The notes below the pieces were generated by a model, which was not told the origin of the DNA, did no database searches, and saw only the letters and a list, made by a program, of their open reading frames with translations. From Acidobacteriota bacterium (lineage in GTDB: Bacteria; Acidobacteriota; Polarisedimenticolia; JBFMGF01), in contig JBFMGF010000100.1 in the NCBI GenBank assembly GCA_040752675.1, positions 1 to 53,979 on the forward strand: a stretch of 53,979 bases of DNA, written 5' to 3'. The position numbers were made by a program, and so were the translations under genes. Position 1 is the stretch's first letter, and each line of letters starts with the position of its first letter. Shown here piece by piece: positions 45,924-52,858 of this stretch.

Positions 45924-46831
45924 AAGAGATACAGGAATCGGATCATACAAACATCATCTATCAATACCTGAGGGATGATGCCAAGTGGCCGCATGTCTGG
46001 TGCTCGGGTTGTGGGAATGGGATGATCACGTCATCGCTTCTCCGCGCGATCCATCAGATGGGCTGGAAAAAGGATGAAGTTGTTATAGTTTCCGGAATCG
46101 GTTGCTCGAGTCGGCTGCCCACCTATGTTGATTTCAACACGCTGCATACGACACATGGTAGGGCCATCGCCTTCGCAACGGGTGTTAAGCTCGGCAATCC
46201 CGACCTCAACCTCATCGTCGTGACCGGTGATGGCGACGGACTGGCCATAGGAGGAAATCACTTCATCCATGCTTGCCGCCGGAACGTCAACCTGACGGTG
46301 ATCCTCGTGAACAACTACATCTATGGGATGACTGGAGGACAGTACTCCCCAACCACTCCGAAGGGTAAGTTCGCCACGACGGCCCCTTACGGCAACCTGG
46401 AACCGCCATTTGACCCTTCGGAGCTTGCGAAAGCTGCAGGCGCGACCTTTGTTGGAAGGACAACCGTCTACCATGCCGTGCAGATGGACAAGCTCATCCT
46501 TCAAGCCCTTCAGAAGAAAGGGTTTTCCTTCGTTGAGATCCTTGCTGATTGCCCCACGCTTTACGGTCGATTGAACAGGCAGGGAACCCCAGTAGATATG
46601 ATCAACATTTTCAAGGAAATGGCCATTCCTATCGCACAGGCTTCGAAGCTCGCTCCGGAGAAACTGCAGGGGCGCATCACTACAGGAGTCCTATGGAACA
46701 TCGTGAGACCGGAATTCTGCGAAGAATATGATAAGATCATCCAGATAGCCAGAGAAAAGAAAGCGAAGATGGATAAGGTAGAAGAGGAATATCTTAGCAA
46801 GAAAAGGACCGAAGAGGTCGAAGAACTTTAG
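45920..46831 (+). CDS. korB: 2-oxoglutarate:ferredoxin oxidoreductase, beta (TPP-binding) subunit
   Basis: This 303-residue protein binds thiamine diphosphate through GDGDGLAIGGNHFIHACRRN and NNYIYGMTGGQYSPT, and has the CSGCGNG and GIGCSSRLP cysteine clusters near residue 28 and 55. It carries the catalytic cofactor of the Kor complex. It starts in the last codon of korA, so the two are coupled. The pairing of these subunits with korC and korD supports 2-oxoglutarate as substrate, although related 2-oxoacid enzymes cannot be fully excluded. Confidence 0.93.
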   Translation: MKEIQESDHTNIIYQYLRDDAKWPHVWCSGCGNGMITSSLLRAIHQMGWKKDEVVIVSGIGCSSRLPTYVDFNTLHTTHGRAIAFATGVKLGNPDLNLIVVTGDGDGLAIGGNHFIHACRRNVNLTVILVNNYIYGMTGGQYSPTTPKGKFATTAPYGNLEPPFDPSELAKAAGATFVGRTTVYHAVQMDKLILQALQKKGFSFVEILADCPTLYGRLNRQGTPVDMINIFKEMAIPIAQASKLAPEKLQGRITTGVLWNIVRPEFCEEYDKIIQIAREKKAKMDKVEEEYLSKKRTEEVEEL

Positions 46832-46881
46832 AATAACAGGATGTTCGATCCGGCTGAACGAAAAAAATCGAGGATTCAGGA

Positions 46882-47430
46882 ATGAGCACAGAAAAGAAAG
46901 ACAGATACGAAATAAGGCTATCTGGCTCTGGCGGCCAGGGTCTTATTCTGGCGGGGGTCATTCTGGGCGAAGCAGCCGGGATCCACGATGGGAAGAATGT
47001 TGTCCAGACTCAAAGTTACGGTCCCGAAGCCAGAGGTGGCGCAAGTCGCTCCGATGTCATCATCTCGGATTATGAGATATATTACCCTAAGACTATGAAG
47101 CTTGACCTTCTCCTTGCCCTCACCAAGGAGGCCTATGATAAGTACAGGGGGGACCTGAAGGATAACGGCCTGCTGATCGTAGATTCATGGGATTTCAAAG
47201 AAGCACCTGAAAATGCGGTTTTCCTTCCGATGGTGAGAGAGGCAAGAGAAACGCTCAAGAAGCCGATGGTGGGCAACATCATTGCGCTCGGCGTGATCGC
47301 CGAGCTGAGCGGGATCGTATCGAAGGAAGCCCTCACTAAGACAGTCTTGGAAAGGGTTCCGAAAGGAACTGAAGAGATAAATTGCCAAGCTTTAGAACTC
47401 GGCTACAGTCTCGCTCGCCAATTTAAATGA
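46882..47430 (+). CDS. korC: 2-oxoglutarate:ferredoxin oxidoreductase, gamma subunit
   Basis: The 182-residue protein has the gamma-subunit block LSGSGGQGLILAGVILGEAA and NVVQTQSYGPEARGGASRSDVIIS. It completes the four-subunit Kor complex. It is separated from korB by 50 bases; the GAGGATTCAGGA ribosome site lies just before the ATG. No downstream gene shares the operon: the next gene is convergent. Confidence 0.92.
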   Translation: MSTEKKDRYEIRLSGSGGQGLILAGVILGEAAGIHDGKNVVQTQSYGPEARGGASRSDVIISDYEIYYPKTMKLDLLLALTKEAYDKYRGDLKDNGLLIVDSWDFKEAPENAVFLPMVREARETLKKPMVGNIIALGVIAELSGIVSKEALTKTVLERVPKGTEEINCQALELGYSLARQFK

Positions 47431-47501
47431 CCCTTATTCTTTGCTAACACTCATGCTCATCGCGAGCAAGGCTAATAGGCATGCTTGCGAAATTAGAAAG
47501 C

Positions 47502-48221
47502 TTAACTTTGCAGCTTGTTTGCTGCTTCTTGGTAGCTGCTTGTTCCAGGGAATTCCATTGCTATCCTTCTATAGATCTCCTTAGCTTCCAATACCTTTCC
47601 CTGGAATTCCATGCTCTTTGCGAGGTTCAGAAGAGCATCGGCTTTCGGATAAAGCGTTTGATTGTCTTCTGTAAGCTCTTTCCATATCCTTGCAGAGGTT
47701 TCGAAGTCCTTTTTCAAGAAGTAAGATCTGGCCAGGGAGGATTTCGCAAGATCAATTAGGAGAAGGCCTGTCTCCTTTTTGATGAATTTCTCCAATCGAG
47801 AAATCGCTTCATCATAGTTCCCGAGGTTCATATGGCACAGACCGCTGTAATACAGGGCTATCGATGCCGATTTGCTCCTACCATAGCTGTTGACCACTGT
47901 ATCGAAACTTTTCAGGGCTTCCCTGTTCTTCTCTTCTTCCGTAGGGAATCTCAGGGCAGATGCCGGAAGTTTAGCATCGGGTCCAGGATTTACAGGAGCG
48001 TGAAGCTTCTGCAGACCCTTATTGAAAATCTCCGATGCTCTTTCATCTCTGTATCCAGAATAGAAGACGATGAGATATGCCAGGATCGCGATAATGGCAA
48101 CGATCCCGGCTCCGTAGGCAATGGGTTTCCAGTTCCCCTCAACGTACATGCTGGCCCTCGTGACCGCAGAGACAAACTCATCCTTCTTCATCTGCTTTCT
48201 TGTGATTCTATGTTTTCCCAT
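47502..48221 (-). CDS. Membrane-anchored TPR protein (YfgM/BamD-like)
   Basis: The 239-residue protein has a short cytosolic N-terminus, a membrane helix (about 35-53: IAYGAGIVAIIAILAYLIVFY) and a periplasmic TPR region, with SIALYYSGLCHMNLGNYDEAISRLEKFI and ADALLNLAKSMEFQGKVLEAKEIYRRIAMEFPG. This organisation resembles YfgM-like and BamD-related periplasmic assembly helpers. Its partners are unknown. The gene is convergent with korC and lies 20 bases downstream of the tRNA gene on the same strand. Confidence 0.8.
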   Translation of the reverse strand: MGKHRITRKQMKKDEFVSAVTRASMYVEGNWKPIAYGAGIVAIIAILAYLIVFYSGYRDERASEIFNKGLQKLHAPVNPGPDAKLPASALRFPTEEEKNREALKSFDTVVNSYGRSKSASIALYYSGLCHMNLGNYDEAISRLEKFIKKETGLLLIDLAKSSLARSYFLKKDFETSARIWKELTEDNQTLYPKADALLNLAKSMEFQGKVLEAKEIYRRIAMEFPGTSSYQEAANKLQS

Positions 48222-48241
48222 GAATCTTACCTCAATAAGAA

Positions 48242-48318
48242 TGGTGGGCCTGAGAGGACTTGAACCCCCGACACGGAGATTAGGAATCTCCTGCTCTGTC
48301 CACCTGAGCTACAGGCCC
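48242..48318 (-). tRNA. tRNA-Arg (anticodon CCT)
   Basis: On the minus strand the 77-base gene folds as a full cloverleaf. The acceptor stem GGGCCTG pairs with CAGGCCC, the anticodon stem GGAGA/TCTCC carries the loop TTCCTAA with anticodon CCT, and the T loop reads GGTTCAAGTCC. A discriminator A and a genomically encoded CCA follow. It reads AGG arginine codons. It lies next to the end of the integron-like array, and tRNA genes are common integration targets. Confidence 0.95.
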
Positions 48319-48384
48319 GTATCTTTTGTAACGCTTTAATTTACTATAGGTTGGCTCATCTTGTCAAATGGAGTGAAAACTTCG

Positions 48385-48467
48385 GATACTCACCATCCGA
48401 ACGGCACGATGCTTGCCTCGCAAGCGGCATGACGCCGAAGACCATCAGCTTAAGCGAGTAGTTATGC
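48385..48467 (-). repeat. attC-like site A (degenerate, terminal)
   Basis: On the minus strand an R''-like box GCATAAC (48461-48467) is followed by an imperfect stem-loop whose core GTCATGCCGCTTGC and GCAAGC matches the other two sites. The R' box is missing: where GTTRRRY is expected the sequence reads TATCCGA. It marks the far end of the cassette array, after the toxin-antitoxin cassette. The antitoxin stop lies inside it. Confidence 0.5.
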
Positions 48468-48738
48468 TTCCTTTTTCAATTAAACGACCAGAAACATACT
48501 TATGAAGAAGGCTTGAAATCAACGTTTGGTAAGGAACACCCTCTTCCAATGCTCGTTTTTGAATTGCAAGCAAATCCTTGTTCGATATCCTAATATTTAT
48601 TCTCCGATCCTTCTTGAAAGTCTCTTTTGCATACTTCTGAAAGCGCTCCATCTCTCTTTTAAAACGAGGGACAGACTTCCATTCTCCTCGTTCAACCGAT
48701 TCAAGAATTCTTTTCTCTTCTGGATCTAACTTAGCCAT
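48445..48738 (-). CDS. Antitoxin of BrnT/BrnA-like toxin-antitoxin pair
   Basis: The 97-residue protein has a basic, ribbon-helix-helix-like C-terminal half (INIRISNKDLLAIQKRALEEGVPYQTLISSLLHKYV). This pattern fits CopG/BrnA-type antitoxins that bind their own promoter and neutralise the toxin. It is preceded by an AGGAGGGGTG ribosome site and its ATG overlaps the toxin stop by eight bases. Its stop lies within the attC site, as is common for cassette genes. BrnA is a guess by partner; the sequence itself only supports a ribbon-helix-helix antitoxin. Confidence 0.8.
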   Translation of the reverse strand: MAKLDPEEKRILESVERGEWKSVPRFKREMERFQKYAKETFKKDRRINIRISNKDLLAIQKRALEEGVPYQTLISSLLHKYVSGRLIEKGSITTRLS

Positions 48739-49018
48739 TGCTTTTCACCCCTCCTAAATATTTCTTTGTAGCCTTGCGACTTGGAATAATTGTCTTCAAA
48801 ATTACCTTGTTCTCCATTTCAAGATATGGTACCGAATAGACATACCCTTCTACATCGATGACAAATACTTGCTGCCCTTTATATTTCTCCTGGTTCGGAT
48901 GCTTCAAGATGTCTAATATATCTCCTTGTTCGATATGAAAGACAACCTCTTCAAAAGAGATTCCCCGTTCTTCTTTTAATCTTTCATTTTTCTCGTTATC
49001 CCATTCAAAATATTTCAC
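48731..49018 (-). CDS. BrnT family toxin
   Basis: The 95-residue protein has the BrnT pattern: FEWDNEKNERLKEERGISFEEVVFHIEQGDILDI at the start and QQVFVIDVEGYVYSVPYLEMENKVILKTIIPSRKATKKYL at the end. BrnT is a RelE-like ribonuclease that stops translation. The start codon is GTG at 49018. A consensus promoter just upstream places the transcription start about one base before this codon, so the message may be leaderless. Order (toxin first, antitoxin second) agrees with BrnT/BrnA systems. Confidence 0.85.
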   Translation of the reverse strand: MKYFEWDNEKNERLKEERGISFEEVVFHIEQGDILDILKHPNQEKYKGQQVFVIDVEGYVYSVPYLEMENKVILKTIIPSRKATKKYLGGVKSNG

Positions 49019-49035
49019 GATTCAAAATATGTCAC
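49003..49035 (-). repeat. Tandem 16-base direct repeat over brnT start and -10
   Basis: Two copies of a 16-base unit (49003-49018 and 49020-49035; minus-strand form GTGACATATTTTGAAT with one mismatch) lie 17 bases apart. They cover the -10 element and the first codons of the toxin. This is a natural place for antitoxin binding, although a simple duplication is possible. Confidence 0.6.
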
Positions 49036-49054
49036 AATGTGTGCCTATTGTCAA
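49026..49054 (-). promoter_or_regulatory. Internal promoter of the brnTA cassette
   Basis: TTGACA (49049-49054) and CATATT (49026-49031) are 17 bases apart on the minus strand. The cassette therefore need not depend on an upstream promoter, which is a known property of toxin-antitoxin cassettes. Confidence 0.65.
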
Positions 49055-49078
49055 TTAGTCTTTGATTGTGTAGCGTAA

Positions 49079-49172
49079 GCATAACGCACCGCTAAGCTGC
49101 GGCGAAGCGGCGCGGCTGTTGCCACGCAAGAGCCGTGACACCCCAGGTGGCAGCTTGAGCAGATAGTTAGAA
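49079..49172 (-). repeat. attC site B
   Basis: On the minus strand the 94-base site starts with TTCTAAC (49166-49172) and ends with GTTATGC (49079-49085). Its outer arms are complementary (CTCAAGCTGC and GCAGCTTAG) with one extrahelical C, the mark of attC strand choice. The inner part shares GTCACG..CTTGC with site C. It separates the DUF4258/DUF2283 cassette from the BrnT cassette. Confidence 0.85.
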
Positions 49173-49192
49173 AGTTCATTTATACTGCAAGT

Positions 49193-49462
49193 TCAAGCAG
49201 CAAGCAAAGGCGCCAGATCTCCCTTCTTGATCAAAGGGAGTCCAAGTTCGCGAAGGATTCGATTTAGCGCAGTGGCTGTAACTTTCGTAGGTGATGTTAT
49301 CTCAATTCCAATAAGTTGACCGCTTCTGCTGTAATCCAATATCATCCCTGGTTCGATGCGTTGACTCCTATAACTTTTCTGTCCAGGACGCCGAGGGAGA
49401 TAGTAATATGCAGCCACAGGACGACCGTGCCTAAATGTTACTTCGAGGTATGATTCATTCAT
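49193..49462 (-). CDS. DUF2283-like small protein in integron cassette
   Basis: The protein has a DUF2283-like pattern: YLEVTFRHGRPVAAYYYLP, then RIEPGMILDYSRSGQLIGIEITSP and a C-terminal helix. It follows the DUF4258 gene, a pairing seen often in chromosomal cassettes and suspected to be toxin-antitoxin. The ATG at 49462 has a GGAG site ten bases before it; an ATG at 49471 overlaps the DUF4258 stop and is the alternative. Function is not known. Confidence 0.75.
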   Translation of the reverse strand: MNESYLEVTFRHGRPVAAYYYLPRRPGQKSYRSQRIEPGMILDYSRSGQLIGIEITSPTKVTATALNRILRELGLPLIKKGDLAPLLAA

Positions 49463-49463
49463 C

Positions 49464-49730
49464 CTAATCATTCTCCAATGGATAAGCTGTTATGACAACT
49501 AACAATTTCATTTCGTAATCGGGCTCTACAATAACTTGCCAGCGTTTACGACGGTGACGAGTATGAATCACCCAGCGCCCTTCAACAATATCTTTCTGAA
49601 AGCCTGAAGCCCGTTCCAGCATGTGGCGAAGTTCTACCTCAGTAAACCTTCGATCGAGCATTCGTTTAAGAAGGTGTGGGCTAAATTCAAGTTCCCATTT
49701 CCACCAGTCTGGCCATTTTATTCTTAGCAG
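49464..49730 (-). CDS. DUF4258-like small protein in integron cassette, non-ATG start
   Basis: The first ATG is at 49661, but the frame is open upstream and codes for the conserved DUF4258 start: RIKWPDWWKWELEFSPHLLKR leads into MLDRRFTEVELRHML. Upstream only CTG, CTA and ATA codons are available before a stop. A GAGGT ribosome site lies eight bases before a CTG at 49730, so a CTG start (88 residues) is proposed. The protein contains the DUF4258 RNase-like fold with RHRRKRWQVIVEPDYE. It probably pairs with the DUF2283 product as a toxin-antitoxin or as a stress module. The lost ATG may instead mark decay. Confidence 0.7.
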   Translation of the reverse strand: MLRIKWPDWWKWELEFSPHLLKRMLDRRFTEVELRHMLERASGFQKDIVEGRWVIHTRHRRKRWQVIVEPDYEMKLLVVITAYPLEND

Positions 49731-49784
49731 ATCAGATTACCTCACCACCAAAATATAACATGCATTCCAATATTGAACATATCT

Positions 49785-49880
49785 TTCTAACGGTGGCGCT
49801 CAGCGGCCGGCGCCTGGCGCGGTGCTTGCACCGCAAGCAGCGTGACAGGCTGGCTGGCCCGCTGGAGCGCCTGGTTAAAC
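49785..49880 (-). repeat. attC site C
   Basis: On the minus strand the 96-base site starts with GTTTAAC (49874-49880, a perfect R'' box) and ends with GTTAGAA (49785-49791). Outer arms GGCGCTCCAGCGG and CCGCTGAGCGCC pair with a single extrahelical C. The core has GTCACGCTGCTTGC and GCAAGC. It carries the stop codon of the membrane-protein cassette. Confidence 0.92.
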
Positions 49881-50372
49881 GTCATGTTTAGTTTTCTGGC
49901 AAATATAAGCATAAAGAAGCAAGGTACAAACAATTAAAATTATCGGAAATAAAAAAGCATAGAGAAAATTCAGGTTATTGATCCAAAGTATAAGCTTAAA
50001 GCCAACTATAGCATAAGCAACTGATAAAGCACTCCCAATAAGGAAAATATTCAGGAATTCACGGCCTGTAACTTCTGGAGGTTCCTTGTCATCAGGATAA
50101 CCATGACTCCAGCGCTTCCAATTCCCAACTGTTTTCAGCGCTAGCCAGATGCCAATAAAGGCCGATTGACCCATTTGAAGAGATGCTACATATAAAACGC
50201 GTTCAACTAGACCTGTGATACTCGCATGCCAAGCTCGGGGACGCAAAGTACTTTTTCCTGTCTGCATGCGGTTGATATCTTTCCAGAGTCTTGCAGAAAC
50301 TAAGCAAATAAATGGATGAGCTATAACTGTCGCGAAAAAGTACCCTATAAATATCGCAATAACGTTTTCCAG
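49875..50372 (-). CDS. Unknown multi-pass membrane protein in first integron cassette, possible CTG start
   Basis: The first ATG lies at 50267 (130 residues), but the same frame is open and hydrophobic upstream (VIAIFIGYFFATVIAHPFICLVSA), adding a membrane helix. A GAGAGAGGG ribosome site lies eight bases before a CTG at 50372, and no ATG, GTG or TTG is available. I propose a 165-residue product with about four membrane helices. It shows no family I recognise. The stop codon TAA forms part of the attC R'' box, as is normal for cassette genes. The segment between 50373 and the attI-like core has no other start. Confidence 0.6.
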   Translation of the reverse strand: MENVIAIFIGYFFATVIAHPFICLVSARLWKDINRMQTGKSTLRPRAWHASITGLVERVLYVASLQMGQSAFIGIWLALKTVGNWKRWSHGYPDDKEPPEVTGREFLNIFLIGSALSVAYAIVGFKLILWINNLNFLYAFLFPIILIVCTLLLYAYICQKTKHDV

Positions 50373-50398
50373 ATTAGTTTCCCTCTCTCGTAAAGGAC

Positions 50399-50405
50399 GT
50401 TTAAC
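50399..50405 (-). other. attI-like recombination core
   Basis: On the minus strand GTTAAAC (50399-50405) fits the R-box GTTRRRY perfectly, and the first cassette begins here. No palindromic attC arms lie next to it, as expected for attI. Integrase-binding direct repeats cannot be shown by eye. Confidence 0.55.
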
Positions 50406-50581
50406 TAGTGCTTATATAGTTTCTTTGGAACTAAGCTTTGTACTACATCCCAACCATATAGTACGCCCGTCTATGATTTCTTCATCTTCGTATATCCTTC
50501 TAATACACCTTCATCCAACCCTTCCTGGATATCCTTATGCGTGTTATATTGTTTCTATATAATTCCCCGCCCTTGAAATCC
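50406..50581 (-). other. Spacer between intI remnant and attI core, with coding-like remnant
   Basis: This 176-base stretch has no intact gene. On the minus strand one frame reads KQYNTHKDIQEGLDEGVLEG and goes on to KMKKS, stop, and then continues to a second stop at the attI core (ending VPKKLYKH). It looks like a decayed reading frame. I do not recognise the protein. Confidence 0.35.
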
Positions 50582-50929
50582 TCACAAACTGTCCATCGGG
50601 CTGCGAACGCCCTTCCCTCCACGATTCAGCACATGGGTGTAAATCATCGTCGTCTTGACGTCCTTGTGTCCCAAAAGCTCCTGTATCGTTCGGATGTCAT
50701 AGCCGTCCTCGAGGAGATGCGTGGCAAAGGAGTAGCGGAAGGTATGGCATGAGGCTCTCTTGGAAAGCCCTACCTTCCGAACCGCCTGATGAACGGCTTT
50801 TTGAAGAATCGACTCATTGACAGGATCTATCTTGTCGGTCGGATTCTCGATGGGACCGATGTAGGATTGGGAAGGTTGAACAGAAACGGCTTTCATCCGG
50901 TGCACAGAGCCTCCAACGATAAGTGGCAA
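50582..50929 (-). pseudogene. Integron integrase IntI, C-terminal remnant
   Basis: The 115-residue frame ends with the IntI C-terminus: [40 protein letters not shown] and [15 protein letters not shown], the last being highly typical of integron integrases. The HxxR, H and Y catalytic residues are present. The N-terminal domain, catalytic Arg I and most of the IntI-specific segment are missing, so it cannot recombine. The frame begins with TTG at 50929 just after a strong promoter; the first 25 residues look unrelated to IntI. It is transcribed in the same direction as the cassettes, an arrangement described for Treponema denticola and some other non-proteobacterial integrons. Confidence 0.85.
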
Positions 50930-50946
50930 AGAATCAAAACGAGTTT

Positions 50947-50975
50947 CTTATACTATACGAGAAAAATCTTGTCAA
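50947..50975 (-). promoter_or_regulatory. Consensus sigma-70 promoter upstream of the intI remnant
   Basis: TTGACA (50970-50975) and TATAAG (50947-50952) are 17 bases apart on the minus strand, with transcription predicted near 50940. It reads through the intI remnant and attI core towards the cassettes, so it could act as the cassette promoter. Confidence 0.75.
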
Positions 50976-51471
50976 CATGCGAGTCGATCCAAGGGCAGGC
51001 GACATAAAAGGAGGTAAAAGAACATAACTGATATTCATATCCATTTATCAATTTTTCTTTAAATGCAAAGTTTGCAAATTCATTTTGCATTTTTTGTGCA
51101 CCTTTAGCACTAGAAATAGCATTTCACGCAATAAATACTACAGGCCCAACCTTTCATTGAGCTTTTAATTTATAATATGAATGATTACCCTGTAAAATCT
51201 TCTTAAGATAATTCTGGTAATAATTCTTAATTTTTGAAATATAGAAGTTGCTTTTATCATGGAGTTGAGAATGAAGACTCAGTATAAAGCCTCATGATAT
51301 TTTAATCTTGTTTGAAAATTTCTTTTCAAATATACTATTCACTCATTAAAAGCTTATCATGTACTCCAGACGAATAATAGGAAGAAAGAAGTGCCTATGA
51401 AATGAAATCCTGTTGAGTATTTAAATGTTTAGTGCGAAGGGATGAGCTTGAAAAATTGCAAGGAGGACAGA
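50976..51471. other. AT-rich stretch without genes
   Basis: About 500 bases without a convincing gene. It holds an AAAGGAGGT on the plus strand (51007-51016) with no usable frame after it, and a perfect 8-bp inverted repeat (51311-51318 and 51323-51330) that may be an operator for the following trpB-like gene. The base composition is clearly more AT-rich than the housekeeping regions. Confidence 0.5.
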
Positions 51472-52758
51472 ATGAAAAATCAGATTAATTTTTTGCCGGA
51501 AGAGATGCCGAAGAAGTGGTACAACATTCTGCCAGATCTGGCAACAAACTTGGAGCCTCTTCCTCCACCTGAGGGTGAGCAAATAAAGAATCTACCCGAT
51601 CTCATGATTGGTCCTTGCCTGGAACAAGAGTTTTCTGATAAGAGGTGGATTGATATTCCGGAGGATTTGCTTGAAATCTATGCTAAAGCGGGAAGGCCGC
51701 GGCCTTTGTTTCGAGCTATTAACCTGGAGAAGAAGCTTCAAACGCCAGCAAAACTTTTTTATAAAGGGGAGTTTTTCAGTCCAACGGGGAGTCACAAGGT
51801 CAATACGGCATTAGCGCAAGCGTATTATGCCAAGAAGCAGGGCATTAAAAGGTTAACGACAGAAACAGGAGCTGGTCAGTGGGGAACAGCCCTCTCCTAT
51901 GCTTGCGCTGTCATAGGATTGGAATGCACTGTATTCTGGGTGAGAGCAGTTCATGACTGGAAAAAGGAAAGAAGGTCTCTTATGAAAATGATGGGTGCCG
52001 AGGTACATGCTTCTCCCAGTGATAAAACAAAGGCGGGCAAGATACTTTATGAAGAAAATCATCAGCACCCTGGTTCCTTGGCCATTGCCATTTCTGAAGG
52101 CTTGGAAGAAGCTCAAAAAGGCTCGGATGTGGCTTATAGCTTAGGGTCTGTTCTCAATCATGTGCTTATGCATCAGAGTATAATCGGCTTGGAAACGCAG
52201 AAGCAATTTAAAAAAATTGGAATCTATCCCCATATCATGGTTTCTTGCCTGGGAGGTGGGAGCAATTTCGGTGGTTTTGTACTGCCCTTTGTTGGTGATG
52301 TTCTGACCGAGGGGAAGAAGATTCAGTTTATCGCGGCTCAGAGTCAATCCTCCCCTAATTTAACAGGGGAATATAAATATGACTTTGCCGATTATGCGGA
52401 AATCACGCCAAAACTTAAAATGTATACCTTGGGTCATCGAACAGAATTTAAGCCCATCAAAGGCGATGGATTACGATACCATGGTGCTTCTCCCATTATT
52501 AGTTTGTTGAGGCATCATGGATATATTGATACCGTTGCCTATCCCATTGATGAGAAGTATGTCTTTTCTAGGGCGATGGAATTTATGCAAACGGAAGGCT
52601 GGCTTCCAGCTCCTGAATCCGCTTATAGCATTGCCTGCGCCATCGATGAAGCATTGAAGTGCAAGGATTCGGGTGAAGAAAAAGTCATTGCCTTTAATGT
52701 GAGCGGACATGGATTTTTAGATATCAATGGATATAGAGAAGTATTGGAACTGAAATAA
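51472..52758 (+). CDS. Tryptophan synthase beta chain-like protein (TrpB2 type)
   Basis: The 428-residue protein is a TrpB2-type PLP enzyme. It has the lysine motif GSHKVNTALAQAYYAK with the PLP-binding Lys, ETGAGQWGTALSYAC, HVLMHQSIIGLETQ, the phosphate-binding glycine loop CLGGGSNFGG and C-terminal NVSGHGFLDINGY. TrpB2 makes tryptophan from indole and serine, or works as a serine deaminase/indole scavenger; it usually stands apart from trpA. The start at 51472 has a perfect AAGGAGGACAG site; a frame to 51442 is rejected. Codon use is more AT-rich than the neighbours, and the gene lies between the integron remnant and a gene fragment, so it may have been acquired. Confidence 0.92.
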   Translation: MKNQINFLPEEMPKKWYNILPDLATNLEPLPPPEGEQIKNLPDLMIGPCLEQEFSDKRWIDIPEDLLEIYAKAGRPRPLFRAINLEKKLQTPAKLFYKGEFFSPTGSHKVNTALAQAYYAKKQGIKRLTTETGAGQWGTALSYACAVIGLECTVFWVRAVHDWKKERRSLMKMMGAEVHASPSDKTKAGKILYEENHQHPGSLAIAISEGLEEAQKGSDVAYSLGSVLNHVLMHQSIIGLETQKQFKKIGIYPHIMVSCLGGGSNFGGFVLPFVGDVLTEGKKIQFIAAQSQSSPNLTGEYKYDFADYAEITPKLKMYTLGHRTEFKPIKGDGLRYHGASPIISLLRHHGYIDTVAYPIDEKYVFSRAMEFMQTEGWLPAPESAYSIACAIDEALKCKDSGEEKVIAFNVSGHGFLDINGYREVLELK

Positions 52759-52858
52759 AGTCATCACAATTTCATCCCGAATTGTTTGAAGTTTTTCCAT
52801 CCCCGAGAAGATTGCCAGGATTGTTTCTGGTTGAAGAGCCGTGAAAATATCTGTCATA

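Noticed and set aside
48385-49880. CRISPR array
   Set aside because: The repeats are long hairpins that differ from one another and enclose genes; they fit attC sites. No CRISPR repeats occur elsewhere.
51007-51050. AAAGGAGGT ribosome site on the plus strand
   Set aside because: The following frame has only about a dozen codons from an ATA; not a gene.
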